Below the pieces are notes generated by a model. It was not told where the DNA came from. It ran no database searches and worked only from the letters and a program-made list of their open reading frames with translations. This document shows positions 46,500-55,874 of a stretch of 64,000 nt of DNA, piece by piece. The position numbers and the translations under genes were made by a program. Location of the stretch: positions 84,762 to 148,761 of the forward strand of contig DATLFG010000042.1 in the NCBI GenBank assembly GCA_035524955.1, given 5' to 3'. This DNA is from CAMLFJ01 sp035524955 (GTDB lineage Bacteria; Methylomirabilota; Methylomirabilia; Rokubacteriales; CSP1-6). Each line of letters starts with the position of its first letter. The first letter of the stretch is position 1.

Positions 46500-47065
46500 G
46501 TGGACTCCTGCTCGCCGCCCTCCTCGCGCTGCTGACACTGGCCTCCGCGCCGGCAGCCGGCGCGGAGAAGACGTGGGCGGTGACCCTGCTGGGCGGTCAG
46601 TACTCCGGGAGCCAGCTGCTCGAGCTGGGCGGGAGTGTGGACTTCAAGGATTCTTACACGGTGGGGCTCTCCGTCTCCTACCAGTTCGTGGACTGGGGCC
46701 CGCACATCCGCTGGGAGCTGGAAGGGCAGATGCTCAAGCACCTCGGCGAGCAGGAGCACGTCGAGTTCGCGTCCTCCATCAATGCGCGCTGGATCACGTT
46801 TCCGTGGAACCGCTACGTCGAGACCTCGGTGGCCGTCGGCGGGGGACTGTCGGTGGCCAGCGAGGTACCCGTGCTCGAGAAGCGCGATCCCGAGAACAGC
46901 CAGGCGGCGACCCTGCTGCACTACATCCTGCTCGAGGCCGCGGTCGTGCGGCCGGGCTCCAGCTGGAGCCTGGTGGGCCGCGTCCACCACCGGTCGGGCA
47001 TCTTCGGCCTCTTCTCCCACAGCGGCTCCAACGTGCTGGAGGCCGGGCTCCGCTACCGCTTCTAG
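46496..47065 (+). CDS. Outer-membrane beta-barrel protein, PagL-like
   Basis: 189 residues from the ATG overlapping the TetR stop. A signal peptide (MSGLLLAALLALLTLASAPAAGA) precedes alternating amphipathic strands and an aromatic C-terminus (GLRYRF) typical of outer-membrane barrels. HHRSGIFG near 160 with a following Asn/Glu recalls the His-x-Ser site of PagL lipid A 3-O-deacylases, so acyloxyacyl hydrolase activity is possible. The resemblance is by motif only. Confidence 0.55.
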   Translation: MSGLLLAALLALLTLASAPAAGAEKTWAVTLLGGQYSGSQLLELGGSVDFKDSYTVGLSVSYQFVDWGPHIRWELEGQMLKHLGEQEHVEFASSINARWITFPWNRYVETSVAVGGGLSVASEVPVLEKRDPENSQAATLLHYILLEAAVVRPGSSWSLVGRVHHRSGIFGLFSHSGSNVLEAGLRYRF

Positions 47066-49410
47066 GCCCGCGGGCGCGCGGCGCCCGCCCGCTCGCTCTG
47101 GATGGCCTGCCACACCCGATCGCTGCTCGCGGGCATGTCGAGCTGGCGCACGCCGAGCGGCGCCAGCGCGTCCATCACCGCGTTGATGACGGCGGGCAGC
47201 GCGCCGACCGTGCCGGCCTCGCCCGCGCCCTTGGCGCCGAGCGGGTTGAGCTTGGTCGGCACCGGGTGGCTCTCGATGACCATGTCGCAGAAGGTATCGG
47301 CCCGCGGCATCGCGTACTCCATGAACGACGCGGTCAGGAGCTGGCCCGAGCCCGGCTCGTAAACGACCTGCTCCATCAGGGCCTGGCCCACGCCCTGGGC
47401 GACCCCGCCGTGGATCTGGCCCTTCAGGGTCAGCGGGTTGATGACGGTGCCCACGTCGTCGGCGATCGCGTAGCGCGCGAGCGTCACGTCGCCGGTCTCC
47501 GGGTCCACCTCGACCTCGCAGACGTGGCAGCCGTTGGGCCACGTGGCCTGTCTGGGCGCGAACGTGCCGGTTTCGTAGAAGCCGGGCTCGAGGCCGGGCG
47601 GGAGCCGCCCGGGCTGGAAGGCGGCCCGGGCCACCTCCGTCAAGGAGAGGGTCCGGTCCGTGCCCACCACCGAGAACTTCCCGTCGCCGAAGCCGATGTC
47701 CGCCTCGGCGGCCTCCAGCAGCCGCGCCGCGATCTTGCGGCCCTTGGCGATGACCTTGTCCGCGGCCATCCAGAGCGCGGTGCCGCCGATCACGGTGGAG
47801 CGCGAGCCCATGGTGCCCATGCCGAAGCCCACGCGATCGGTGTCGCCGTCGATGTAGCGCACCTCCGCGGGGTCGAGCCCGAGCCGCTCGTGGAGGACCT
47901 GCTTGAAGGTGGTCTCGTGCCCCTGGCCCTGATTCTTGGTGCCCATGAACACGGTGGCGCTGCCGCTCGGCGCGAAGCGAATCTCCGCGAACTCGGGCTG
48001 CGGTCCCGCTGCCTGCTCGATGGCGTTCACCACCGCCAGCCCCCGGAGCCGGCCGCGCGCCTTCGACGCCTCCCGCCGCGCCGGGAACCCGGCGACGTCC
48101 GCGAGCCGCAGCGCCGCGTCCATCGACTTCTCGAACTCGCCGCAGTCGTAGGTGACGCCGAGGGCGGTCTTGTAGGGCATCGCCGCCGCCGGGATCAGAT
48201 TCGCGCGCCGCAGGGCCAGACGATCCTCGCCGAGCTCGCGGGCCGCGTCGTCGATGAGCCGCTCGATGACGTAGGTGGCCTCCGGCCGCCCCGCCCCCCG
48301 GTAGGGCGCGGTGGCGTTGGTATTGGTCAGCATGCAGCGGACCTCGACGTGGGCGGCCGGGAACGTGTAGACGCCGACGAGGGTCGCCACGTTGCTGAAG
48401 GTGGCGAGGAGGTTGCGGTCGGAGGAGACGTAGGCGCCCACGTTGGCGAAGGTGCGCACGCGCAGGGCGAGGAAGCGCCCCTGGGCGTCGAGCGCGAGCT
48501 CGGCGTCGGTCACGTTGTCGCGCGCGTGCTCGTCCGCCGGGATCGCTTCCCGCCGCTCGCAGAGCCACTTCACCGGCCGGCCGAGCTTGCGCGCGGCCCA
48601 CAGCACGAGCCGGTGCTCGACGTACTGCCAGCCCTTGGTCCCGAAGGCGCCGCCCACGTCGCCCGCGATGACGCGGATCTGGTGCTCCGGGATCCGGAAG
48701 ATATTGGTCGCGAGCGCGTTGCGCACGCGGTGTGGGTATTGCACGTCGGCGTAGAGCGTGTAGCGCTCCTCGCCCGGGTCCCAGACGCCGAGGGCGCCGC
48801 GCGCTTCCATGAACTGCGCGTGCACGCGGGTGATCACGTAGCGGCGCCGGACGACGCGATGGGCGCGCGCGAAGGCGGCGTCGGTGGCCGCCGCGTCGCC
48901 CGATGGGTACAGGTTCGAGACGTTGTCCGGGCACTCGTCCCAGACCGCGGGCGCGCCGGCCTCGGCGGCCGCCGCGGTGTCGGTCACCGAGGGAAGCGGC
49001 TCGTAGTCCACGCGCACCAGCTCGGCCGCATCCTCGGCCAGGGCTCGGGTCTCCGCCACCACCATGGCCACCGCGTCACCCACGTGACGCGCCCGGTCGA
49101 GGGCGAGGCCACGGTGCGGCGGCGCGAACATCGGGGACCCGTCGGGCCGGGTACGCTTGAGCGTCATCTTCATGGTGCCGAGGCCGTCGCGCGCCACGTC
49201 GGCGCCGGTGAAGACGGCGAGCACCCCCGGGGCCCGCAGCGCCGGGGCGGTGTCGATCGCGCGGATGCGCGCGTGGGCGTGGGGGGAGCGCACCAGCACC
49301 GCGTGGACCTGGCCCGGGAGGTTCACGTCGGCGTGAAAGCGCCCCTCGCCCCGCAGCAGTCGGACGTCCTCGAACCGCTTCACGGACTGCCCGATGCCGA
49401 ACTCTCCCAT
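47062..49410 (-). CDS. Molybdopterin-binding large subunit, xanthine dehydrogenase/CoxL family
   Basis: 782 residues from ATG 49410 (MGEFGIGQSVKRFEDVRLLRGEGRF, the usual family start). GDVGGAFGTKG, APYRGAGRPEA, GTKNQGQGHET and the C-terminal GAKGAGEAGTVGA with the catalytic Glu are visible. PYRGAGR corresponds to form II (AYRGAGR), not the form I CO dehydrogenase motif AYxCSFR, so the substrate is probably not CO. The medium (FAD) and small (2Fe-2S) subunits are not adjacent. The stop overlaps the convergent beta-barrel gene by four bases. Confidence 0.9.
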   Translation of the reverse strand: MGEFGIGQSVKRFEDVRLLRGEGRFHADVNLPGQVHAVLVRSPHAHARIRAIDTAPALRAPGVLAVFTGADVARDGLGTMKMTLKRTRPDGSPMFAPPHRGLALDRARHVGDAVAMVVAETRALAEDAAELVRVDYEPLPSVTDTAAAAEAGAPAVWDECPDNVSNLYPSGDAAATDAAFARAHRVVRRRYVITRVHAQFMEARGALGVWDPGEERYTLYADVQYPHRVRNALATNIFRIPEHQIRVIAGDVGGAFGTKGWQYVEHRLVLWAARKLGRPVKWLCERREAIPADEHARDNVTDAELALDAQGRFLALRVRTFANVGAYVSSDRNLLATFSNVATLVGVYTFPAAHVEVRCMLTNTNATAPYRGAGRPEATYVIERLIDDAARELGEDRLALRRANLIPAAAMPYKTALGVTYDCGEFEKSMDAALRLADVAGFPARREASKARGRLRGLAVVNAIEQAAGPQPEFAEIRFAPSGSATVFMGTKNQGQGHETTFKQVLHERLGLDPAEVRYIDGDTDRVGFGMGTMGSRSTVIGGTALWMAADKVIAKGRKIAARLLEAAEADIGFGDGKFSVVGTDRTLSLTEVARAAFQPGRLPPGLEPGFYETGTFAPRQATWPNGCHVCEVEVDPETGDVTLARYAIADDVGTVINPLTLKGQIHGGVAQGVGQALMEQVVYEPGSGQLLTASFMEYAMPRADTFCDMVIESHPVPTKLNPLGAKGAGEAGTVGALPAVINAVMDALAPLGVRQLDMPASSDRVWQAIQSERAGAARPRA

Positions 49411-49495
49411 CTCGGGAGCGAAGCCTACCACAAATTGATCCTTCGCCGCCCCCCGCTCCGTTGCTAGAATGACGGATGCCGCACCCTCTTCGATC

Positions 49496-51034
49496 ATGAC
49501 GCGACCACGCTCGACGCCCGTCTGGCCGATCCTCGTGCTGATGGCCTGCCTCGGCGGCGCGGTCGGCGCGGCCCAGGCCGCGCGTCCCGAGTCTGTGGAG
49601 GTCAGGGACCACGGCGGCAGCCGGGGGTTCCTGACCATCACCGTCGTGGACGACGGCAGCGCCTACATCGCCCCCGACCATCTGGCCGCGCTCCTCGGGG
49701 GCGCCTGGGCGGTCAAGGGTGACCGCGGGACCCTGACCGTGGGCAAGCGCGTGGCCGAGTTCACGCGCGGGCAGCCGCGCGCCACCGTGCACGGGCAGGC
49801 GGTTGCGCTCGCCGTGGCCCCGCGCGTGAACGGGCGAGCGTGGCTGGTGTCGCGCGATTTCCTGGGCAAGGGGCTCCCGCGACTGGCGCCGGGCGTCTCG
49901 ATCGCCGCGGTGACGGAGCCGCGCAAGCCGGCGACCAGGACGGCGCAGGGCGCGGTGCCGCTGGAGGAGCTGCGCTACCGCTCCTATCCCACGTTCACGC
50001 GCGTCGTCATCGAGACCGGCGCGCGGCTCGCCTACGCGGTGGTTACCGGCGACGAGGAGGTCCGGGTGCGGCTGCCCGGCCTGGCCCTCGGCCGCTCCCG
50101 CGTCGAGGAGATCGGCGACGGGCTCGTGCAGGAGGTTCGCCTCGAGCCCGTGGGCGACAGCGCGGTCCTGCGCGTGGTCCTCCAGGGCACCGCGGGAGAG
50201 GTCAAGCACACCGTCCTGCAGGATCCCTACCGGCTCGTGCTCGACGTGTACCGACCCAAGGAAGGCGGCGGCCCGGGGGCGGCGGGGCGGGGCGTGATGG
50301 AGCCGCTCCGGCTCATCGTGCTGGATGCCGGCCACGGCGGCCACGACCTGGGGGCCGTGGGCCCGAACGGAGTCCAGGAGAAGGACGTGGTGCTGGACGT
50401 GACGCGCCGGGTGGCGAAGAAGGTCGAGGCCGGGCTCGGCGTGAAGGTGGTGATGAGCCGCGACAGCGACGTCTTCGTCCCGCTGCGCGACCGCACGAAC
50501 TTCGCCAACAAGCAGCGCGCCGACCTCTTCGTGTCCATCCACGCCAACGCTCACCCCCGGTCGGTGTCGGAGGGCGTCGAGACCTATTTCCTCTCCTCCG
50601 AGGCCTCCGACAGCGCCGCGCGGCAGGTGGCGGCCATCGAGAACGGCGTGGTCCAGCTCGAGGGGCCCGGCTCGCGGCAGCGCGTGAACGTGCTCAAGAG
50701 CATCCTCTGGGACCTGGCCCAGTCCGAGTTCCAGGCGGAGTCGAGCGTCATGGCCGAGACGGTGCTGGACTCGATGAGCAAGTCGCTCAATCTCGTGAAC
50801 CGGGGCGTCAAGCAGGCCGGGTTCTACGTGCTGGGCGGCGCGGCCATGCCGGCCATCCTCATCGAGATCGGATTCCTCACCAATCGCAGGGAAGAGCGCA
50901 AGCTGGCCACCCCGGAACATCGCGAGGCCATCGCGCGCGCGATCTACGAGGGGCTCGCCGAGTACAAGCGCCGCTACGATCAGCGCCTGCGCACCGCGCA
51001 GAGCCAGCCGGCCAAGGGGGCGCCGACCCGATGA
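49496..51034 (+). CDS. amiC: N-acetylmuramoyl-L-alanine amidase, AmiC type
   Basis: 512 residues from ATG 49496, which gives a regular signal peptide (PVWPILVLMACLGGAVGAAQA); an ATG at 49469 adds nine residues. Then comes a copper-amine-oxidase-like N-domain (about 30-140), an AMIN domain (about 165-265; LRYRSYPTFTRVVIET), and Amidase_3 with VLDAGHGGHDLGAVG, EKDVVLDV, DLFVSIHANAHP and ILIEIGFLTNRREE (zinc ligands His/Glu/His and the catalytic Glu). It cleaves peptidoglycan at cell division. It is coupled to rph by ATGA. Confidence 0.93.
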   Translation: MTRPRSTPVWPILVLMACLGGAVGAAQAARPESVEVRDHGGSRGFLTITVVDDGSAYIAPDHLAALLGGAWAVKGDRGTLTVGKRVAEFTRGQPRATVHGQAVALAVAPRVNGRAWLVSRDFLGKGLPRLAPGVSIAAVTEPRKPATRTAQGAVPLEELRYRSYPTFTRVVIETGARLAYAVVTGDEEVRVRLPGLALGRSRVEEIGDGLVQEVRLEPVGDSAVLRVVLQGTAGEVKHTVLQDPYRLVLDVYRPKEGGGPGAAGRGVMEPLRLIVLDAGHGGHDLGAVGPNGVQEKDVVLDVTRRVAKKVEAGLGVKVVMSRDSDVFVPLRDRTNFANKQRADLFVSIHANAHPRSVSEGVETYFLSSEASDSAARQVAAIENGVVQLEGPGSRQRVNVLKSILWDLAQSEFQAESSVMAETVLDSMSKSLNLVNRGVKQAGFYVLGGAAMPAILIEIGFLTNRREERKLATPEHREAIARAIYEGLAEYKRRYDQRLRTAQSQPAKGAPTR

Positions 51035-51777
51035 CCGTCCATCTCCGCCAGGACGGCCGACGCCCGGACCAGCTCCGGCCGGTCACGATCACGCGGGACT
51101 ACCTGCGCCACCCCGAGGGCTCCGTCCTCGTCGAGTTCGGCGACACCAAGGTGCTCTGCACCGCCTCGCTGGAGGAGAGGGTGCCGGCCTTCCTCAAGGG
51201 GCAGGGGAAGGGCTGGGTCACCGCCGAGTACGGCATGCTGCCGCGCTCGACCAATACCCGCATGGCGCGGGAGCGGAGCGGCCCGAGCGGGCGCTCCCAG
51301 GAGATCCAGCGGCTGGTCGGGCGCTCGCTCCGCTCGGTCGTCGAGATGGCCAAGCTCGGCGAGCGCACGGTGTGGCTCGACTGCGACGTCATCCAGGCCG
51401 ACGGCGGCACCCGTACCGCCGCGATCACCGGGGCCTTCGTGGCGCTGGGCGATGCGATCGGGAGCCTCGTGAAGGCGGGGACGCTGGCCGGCTCGCCCGT
51501 CCGCGACTGCGTCGCCGCGATCAGCGTGGGCCTGGTGGGGAACCGGCCCGTGCTCGACCTCAACTACGTCGAGGATTCCACCGCCGAGGTGGACATGAAC
51601 GTGGTGATGACCGGCGCGGGGGCCTTCGTGGAGGTGCAGGGCACGGCCGAGCAGACGCCGTTCTCGAAGGCGCGCCTCGACGAGCTGCTGGCCCTGGCCG
51701 GCGAGGGCATCGGCCGGCTGATCGGCCTGCAGCGCCGCGCCCTCGAGGCGCGTGGCGACCAGCGCTTCACCCTCTGA
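51031..51777 (+). CDS. rph: Ribonuclease PH
   Basis: 248 residues. GSVLVEFGDTKVLCTAS, RSTNTRMARERSGPSGRSQEIQRLVGRSLRSVV and LDCDVIQADGGTRTAAITGAF are RNase PH signatures. It trims tRNA 3' ends by phosphorolysis. It is followed by rdgB with a 26-base overlap, a common pair. Confidence 0.98.
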   Translation: MTVHLRQDGRRPDQLRPVTITRDYLRHPEGSVLVEFGDTKVLCTASLEERVPAFLKGQGKGWVTAEYGMLPRSTNTRMARERSGPSGRSQEIQRLVGRSLRSVVEMAKLGERTVWLDCDVIQADGGTRTAAITGAFVALGDAIGSLVKAGTLAGSPVRDCVAAISVGLVGNRPVLDLNYVEDSTAEVDMNVVMTGAGAFVEVQGTAEQTPFSKARLDELLALAGEGIGRLIGLQRRALEARGDQRFTL

Positions 51778-52372
51778 CCGGCGGCTGGTCCTGGCCACGG
51801 CCAACCGGGCCAAGGGGCGCGAGCTGGCCGCCCTTCTCGGCGACCTGCCCTATCGCATCCAGACCCTCGCCGATTTCCCCGGCGTCGTCCTGCCCTCCGA
51901 AGGCGAGACGTCCTACGCCGAGAACGCCCTGGGCAAGGCGCGCGCCGTCACCGCCGCCACCGGGTTGCTGGCGCTGGCCGACGACTCGGGCATCGAGGTG
52001 GACGCCTTCGACGGGCGGCCGGGGGTGCTCTCCGCCCGTTACGGCGGCGAGGAGCTGACCGATCCCGAGCGCAACGCCCTCATGCTGCGAGAGCTGGAGG
52101 GTGTCCCGGCCGCCCGGCGCACGGCCCGCTACCGGGCGGTGATCGCGGTGACCGCGCCCGGGGGCCGTGAGGCCACCCTGGAGGGGACGGTGGAGGGCGT
52201 GCTGCTGGAAGCGCCGCGGGGCGCCGGCGGCTTCGGCTACGATCCGATCTTCTACTACCCGCCGCTCGGCGCCACCTTCGCGGAGATGTCTGCGGCGGCC
52301 AAGCACGCGGTCAGCCATCGCGGCCGCGCCATGCTCCTGGCGCGCGCGCTACTCCAGCGCTGGGCGGGTTGA
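51752..52372 (+). CDS. rdgB: XTP/dITP pyrophosphatase
   Basis: 206 residues with a GTG start. LVLATANRAKGRELAALLG, ENALGKARAV, ADDSGIEVDAFDGRPGVLSARYGGE and GFGYDPIFYYPPLGATFAEMSAAAKHAVSHRGRA are the Ham1/RdgB motifs. It hydrolyses non-canonical purine NTPs. Its stop lies 24 bases before the truncated tRNA-Pro fragment. Confidence 0.97.
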   Translation: MATSASPSDRRLVLATANRAKGRELAALLGDLPYRIQTLADFPGVVLPSEGETSYAENALGKARAVTAATGLLALADDSGIEVDAFDGRPGVLSARYGGEELTDPERNALMLRELEGVPAARRTARYRAVIAVTAPGGREATLEGTVEGVLLEAPRGAGGFGYDPIFYYPPLGATFAEMSAAAKHAVSHRGRAMLLARALLQRWAG

Positions 52373-52395
52373 TATACTGCTCCCGCGGTCGGAAT

Positions 52396-52437
52396 CGGAG
52401 TGTGGCGCAGCCCGGTAGCGCACCTGCTTTGGGAGCA
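52396..52437 (+). pseudogene. 5' half of tRNA-Pro (truncated)
   Basis: 42 bases from acceptor strand through D-arm and anticodon stem-loop (CTGCTTTGGGAGCA, anticodon TGG) match the intact tRNA-Pro at 55875 in 41 of 42 positions. After GGGAGCA the match ends and no T-arm or 3' acceptor follows. The one difference (A for G at the fourth base) would mispair with the intact gene's 3' strand. It marks the left end of an insertion. Confidence 0.85.
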
Positions 52438-52549
52438 CGACCGCGCGACGTGTCGTGCGGTCTAAGTACTTGCGTCCCGAGACATCCCGTGTTCGTCCGG
52501 CTAAACCTGCCCAAACCGTCAGCGTGACGTCAGCAGACTGAACCGCGAG

Positions 52550-54616
52550 TCAGTCGCCGGAACTCGAGCCGTCGAGAGCAACCAGTTCCCTATTCGCCCG
52601 GTGCCACCACTCCTCCATGCGCATTCCGCCGTACATCGTCGCCGCGATGCTGAGATGCTCGCGTGCCTTCTCGATCGAGCTTATCTGCGCGTACAGCGCT
52701 CCAAGGCCTCGTTGGCAGTGAGCGATGAGCGGGAGCGCTTCGAGGGTGGCAGCTCGTTCGAGCGCCCTCGTGTATCCGCGTTCCGCCTCGGTCCAGCGAA
52801 GCGACGAATCGTGGGTGGCGACGGTGGCGTGCTGCAAAATCGCTTCGGATTCGGCCAGCTTCGCGCCGAATCTTTGCGCGCCCGCGAGCGCACTCGCCGC
52901 CGCGTGGCGGGCCCCCTGGAAATCACCGATGAGGACCAGACCGGCTGCGGCCCGTGCGCCCACGAGACGGGTGATGCCGTCGTGACCGCGGAGGCGCGGC
53001 GACAGCAGTGAAGCGGCTTTCTCACCGTCGCCTGCGAGCGCGTGCGCATAGCCGAGCAATGCGGTTACCGGGGGCTCGATGTGGATGATGTGGTGCTCTC
53101 GCAGAATGCTGAGACACCGCTCGAGAAGAGGGATGGCGCGCCTGGTGTCACCCCTTTCGGCATAGAGCCCACCCAACGCATGGAGACCTTCGGCGAGGCT
53201 CAGTGGGTGACGCGTAGTCTCGGCGATCGCCATCGCTTCTCGCGCATGACGCTCGGCCCGGTCGAAGTCCCCGAGTGAGGTCAGTGCTCGGGCGAGATAG
53301 ACGAGCGACGGGACGACGGGATATCCGACCCGGCGCTCGAACGGCCAGGATTCGGCCCGGGCGGCGGCGGAGTCCAGGCAGACCACCGCGTCGCGGAGGC
53401 GGCCTTGCAGCCAGCGGGTGACCCCGAAATGGAAACTCGCTTCGACCTCCAGCTCCGGATCTCCGGCGTCCTGCGCGAGCGAAAGCCCGTGTTGTGCGCG
53501 CTGCGCAGAGCCCGCCAGGTTGCCGGCGGAGCGACATTGCTCGGCCAGATAGAGCGAAACGCGGGCTTGTCGTCGTTGGTCTCCGAGTTGGCTGACCGCC
53601 TGGTCGGCCGCGCTCAGATGGGACAGGCTCGCATCCATCGCCCCCAGCGGGTTCAGACAGCGGTGCAGGAGCAGGTGGAGGTCGACTGATCGCTCCAACG
53701 TCGCGGGGCTCGCCGGCAGCGAGTCGAGCGCACGAAGCGCCGTTTCCACCATCGTCCGGCCGTCGGTGAAGTCGCCTCGCCGCCATTCCCGCGCCCCGGC
53801 CCGATGGAGCAAGGCCACGCTCTCTCCGAGGACACGCTGCATGCGTTCAGGCTCGGCCCGCGTGGCGAACGGGTACGGGCCAGTCGGCCGACCCGCGTCA
53901 GCAATGGCGTTGTAGAGGGCAGTCGTCTCCACCTCAGGGGCGACACCCAATTCGCGCGCGAGGACCTCGACACAGACGCGGTACTGACGGAGTGCCGCGC
54001 CGCGCCGACCCAGGTCTCGGTACAGCTCCATGAGGGCGCGGTGGACACTCTCCTGTAGAGGGTCGAGTGCCAGGAGCCGCAGCGCCGTCCGCACCGCGCC
54101 GTCCCGCGTTCCCGCGTCACGCTGGTGCCTCAGGAGCTTGCTCAACGTTCCAATGGCGAGCTCACGCAGCCGGGCGCGCTGCGTGCCAAGCCACTCCTCG
54201 AAGGCATCATCGCCGGCGGGAAACCCGAGCAGAAGATCACCCTGATACAGCGATGCGGCGCGCTCCAGCGCCTCGGGGGCCGTGAGGGCCGCGAGGCGCT
54301 CGAAGTCGATCGCATCCACCCGAACCGTGGACGGCCGCAGCCGCACTGTCTCGCGTGTCAACTCGAGCCCTTCGAAGCGGTCGCGCCCGAAGGCTTGGCG
54401 CAGCATGAAGAGCGTGTGACGGAGGCGAGCGTGAGCACTGCCCGTCGGCAGATCGCTCCAGAGCAGCGCGGTCAATTGATCACGGGAATGCGCTGCCCCG
54501 GGTGATAGGGCGAGATACGCGAGAAGCATCTGAGCCCGACGCAACGGAACCCGTACCGGACCGGCGCCATGGATGGTCGCCCTAAAGCCGCCGAGAAGTC
54601 GCAGCATGAGACGCAT
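52550..54616 (-). CDS. BTAD-domain (SARP-like) transcriptional regulator with TPR-like tail
   Basis: 688 residues from ATG 54616 with GAGG upstream. The winged-helix trans_reg_C-like domain (RLLGGFRATIHGAGPVRVPLRRAQMLLAYLAL) is followed by a bacterial transcriptional activation domain (about 95-245; DAIDFERLA, YQGDLLLGF, LELYRDLGRRGAALRQYR-like), then about 400 residues of helical repeats (RAERHAREAMAIAETTRHPLSLAEGLHALGGLY). It lacks the NB-ARC/AAA ATPase of AfsR. It probably activates the divergent hydrolase gene. Confidence 0.82.
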   Translation of the reverse strand: MRLMLRLLGGFRATIHGAGPVRVPLRRAQMLLAYLALSPGAAHSRDQLTALLWSDLPTGSAHARLRHTLFMLRQAFGRDRFEGLELTRETVRLRPSTVRVDAIDFERLAALTAPEALERAASLYQGDLLLGFPAGDDAFEEWLGTQRARLRELAIGTLSKLLRHQRDAGTRDGAVRTALRLLALDPLQESVHRALMELYRDLGRRGAALRQYRVCVEVLARELGVAPEVETTALYNAIADAGRPTGPYPFATRAEPERMQRVLGESVALLHRAGAREWRRGDFTDGRTMVETALRALDSLPASPATLERSVDLHLLLHRCLNPLGAMDASLSHLSAADQAVSQLGDQRRQARVSLYLAEQCRSAGNLAGSAQRAQHGLSLAQDAGDPELEVEASFHFGVTRWLQGRLRDAVVCLDSAAARAESWPFERRVGYPVVPSLVYLARALTSLGDFDRAERHAREAMAIAETTRHPLSLAEGLHALGGLYAERGDTRRAIPLLERCLSILREHHIIHIEPPVTALLGYAHALAGDGEKAASLLSPRLRGHDGITRLVGARAAAGLVLIGDFQGARHAAASALAGAQRFGAKLAESEAILQHATVATHDSSLRWTEAERGYTRALERAATLEALPLIAHCQRGLGALYAQISSIEKAREHLSIAATMYGGMRMEEWWHRANRELVALDGSSSGD

Positions 54617-54720
54617 TGTCACCGTCCTCCGTGTGAGGCGGAAGGATAGCACCCCGGTAGACGCTCGATAAACGCCTGTTCCGTCATCGTGGGCGCCTCA
54701 AATCCTCGCACCGGGAGGCC

Positions 54721-55665
54721 ATGATCATGAGGATGCTCGCGTTGTCTCTACTGGTTGCCGTCGTCTTTGCCGCTGTGCTACCCGGACGCGCGTCGAGCCA
54801 GGAGATCAAGGTCACGCTGCTTGGCACCGGCGGACCCCCGCCGGCCATGAACCGCTTCGGCCCGAGCAGCCTCGTGGAGGTCGCGGGCCAGCGGCTCGTC
54901 TTCGATGCTGGGCGTGGCAGTCTTCTGCGCCTCGCGCAGATCGGAGTGCCCCTCGGTAACATCGACGCACTGTTCCTCACCCACCTCCATTCCGATCACG
55001 TGGTCGGCATCCCCGATCTCCTCCTGACCGGTTGGATCGTCGGCCGCCGCACATCGGCCTTCCGCGTGTGGGGACCACAAGGAACGCAACGCATGATGAC
55101 GCTGCTGGAACAGGCGTTCGAGTTCGACATCCGGATCCGACGCTCGCACGAGCGCGCGCATCCCGGCGGGATCGTCGTCATCGCACGGGACATCGCCGAG
55201 GGCGTCGTCTATGAGGAGGGCGGTGTGAAAATCACGGCCTTCGAAGTGGATCACGACCCCGTGAAGCCGGCGTTCGGCTTTCGCATCGATCACGCAGGAC
55301 GTTCGGTCGTGTTGTCGGGTGACACCCGCGTCTCCCCGAACTTGATCCGTCACGCGCAGGGCGTCGACCTCCTGATTCACGAGGTCGTCGTGCCGGCATC
55401 GCTCCGACGGACGTTCCCCAACGCCCCCGCCGATATCCTCGAGCGCATCGTCTCCTATCACGTGACGCCCGAGCAGGCCGGGGAGGTGTTCGCGCGGACG
55501 AAGCCGAAGCTCGCCGTCTACTCCCACATCGTTCTGCCCAACGCGAGCCGGGACGAGATCATGGCGGGAACTCGCACCACGTACGCCGGACCTGTAGAGA
55601 TCGGCGAGGATCTCATGACTATCGAGGTCGGCGAAACAATCGTGGTACGCCGCCGCAACCCCTGA
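54721..55665 (+). CDS. Secreted metallo-beta-lactamase-fold hydrolase
   Basis: 314 residues; ATG 54727 is equally possible given GGGAGG eight bases before it. A signal peptide (MLALSLLVAVVFAAVLPGRAS) is followed by LLGTGGPPP, the zinc motif FLTHLHSDHVVGIPDLLL, SGDTRVSPNLI and a final His in VYSHIV. The pattern is that of the RNase Z/AtsA arylsulfatase branch, but export argues against tRNA processing. Substrate unknown. It is divergent from the BTAD regulator across about 100 bases. Confidence 0.88.
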   Translation: MIMRMLALSLLVAVVFAAVLPGRASSQEIKVTLLGTGGPPPAMNRFGPSSLVEVAGQRLVFDAGRGSLLRLAQIGVPLGNIDALFLTHLHSDHVVGIPDLLLTGWIVGRRTSAFRVWGPQGTQRMMTLLEQAFEFDIRIRRSHERAHPGGIVVIARDIAEGVVYEEGGVKITAFEVDHDPVKPAFGFRIDHAGRSVVLSGDTRVSPNLIRHAQGVDLLIHEVVVPASLRRTFPNAPADILERIVSYHVTPEQAGEVFARTKPKLAVYSHIVLPNASRDEIMAGTRTTYAGPVEIGEDLMTIEVGETIVVRRRNP

Positions 55666-55874
55666 CTCACCCCCCGGCGGGCATAGCGCAAGCGCCGGTT
55701 CCTTGCTGACGCCATGCTGACGGTCCGGCGGGGCCACGATGGGGGAGTAGTGCTGAGCCGTTTGCCCCAACATTTCGCGCGACCGCGCGTGTTCGCCAGT
55801 TCTTCTCGGGCGAAGGAGCACATGCTTACATGTGGCGCGGCGAAACAGCGAAATGATATGATTTCCGCTGGATT

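Noticed and set aside
47062..49410. Aerobic CO dehydrogenase (form I CoxL)
   Set aside because: The active-site loop is PYRGAGR, not AYxCSFR, and coxM/coxS are absent.
46196..49467. Very long open frames (over 900 codons) on both strands across the CoxL-like gene
   Set aside because: They mirror the real gene in other frames, arise from GC-rich third positions, and translate to Arg/Pro/Ala-rich sequence without motifs.
52396..52437. Reading the left tRNA-Pro copy as a functional tRNA
   Set aside because: No T-arm or 3' acceptor follows the anticodon stem.
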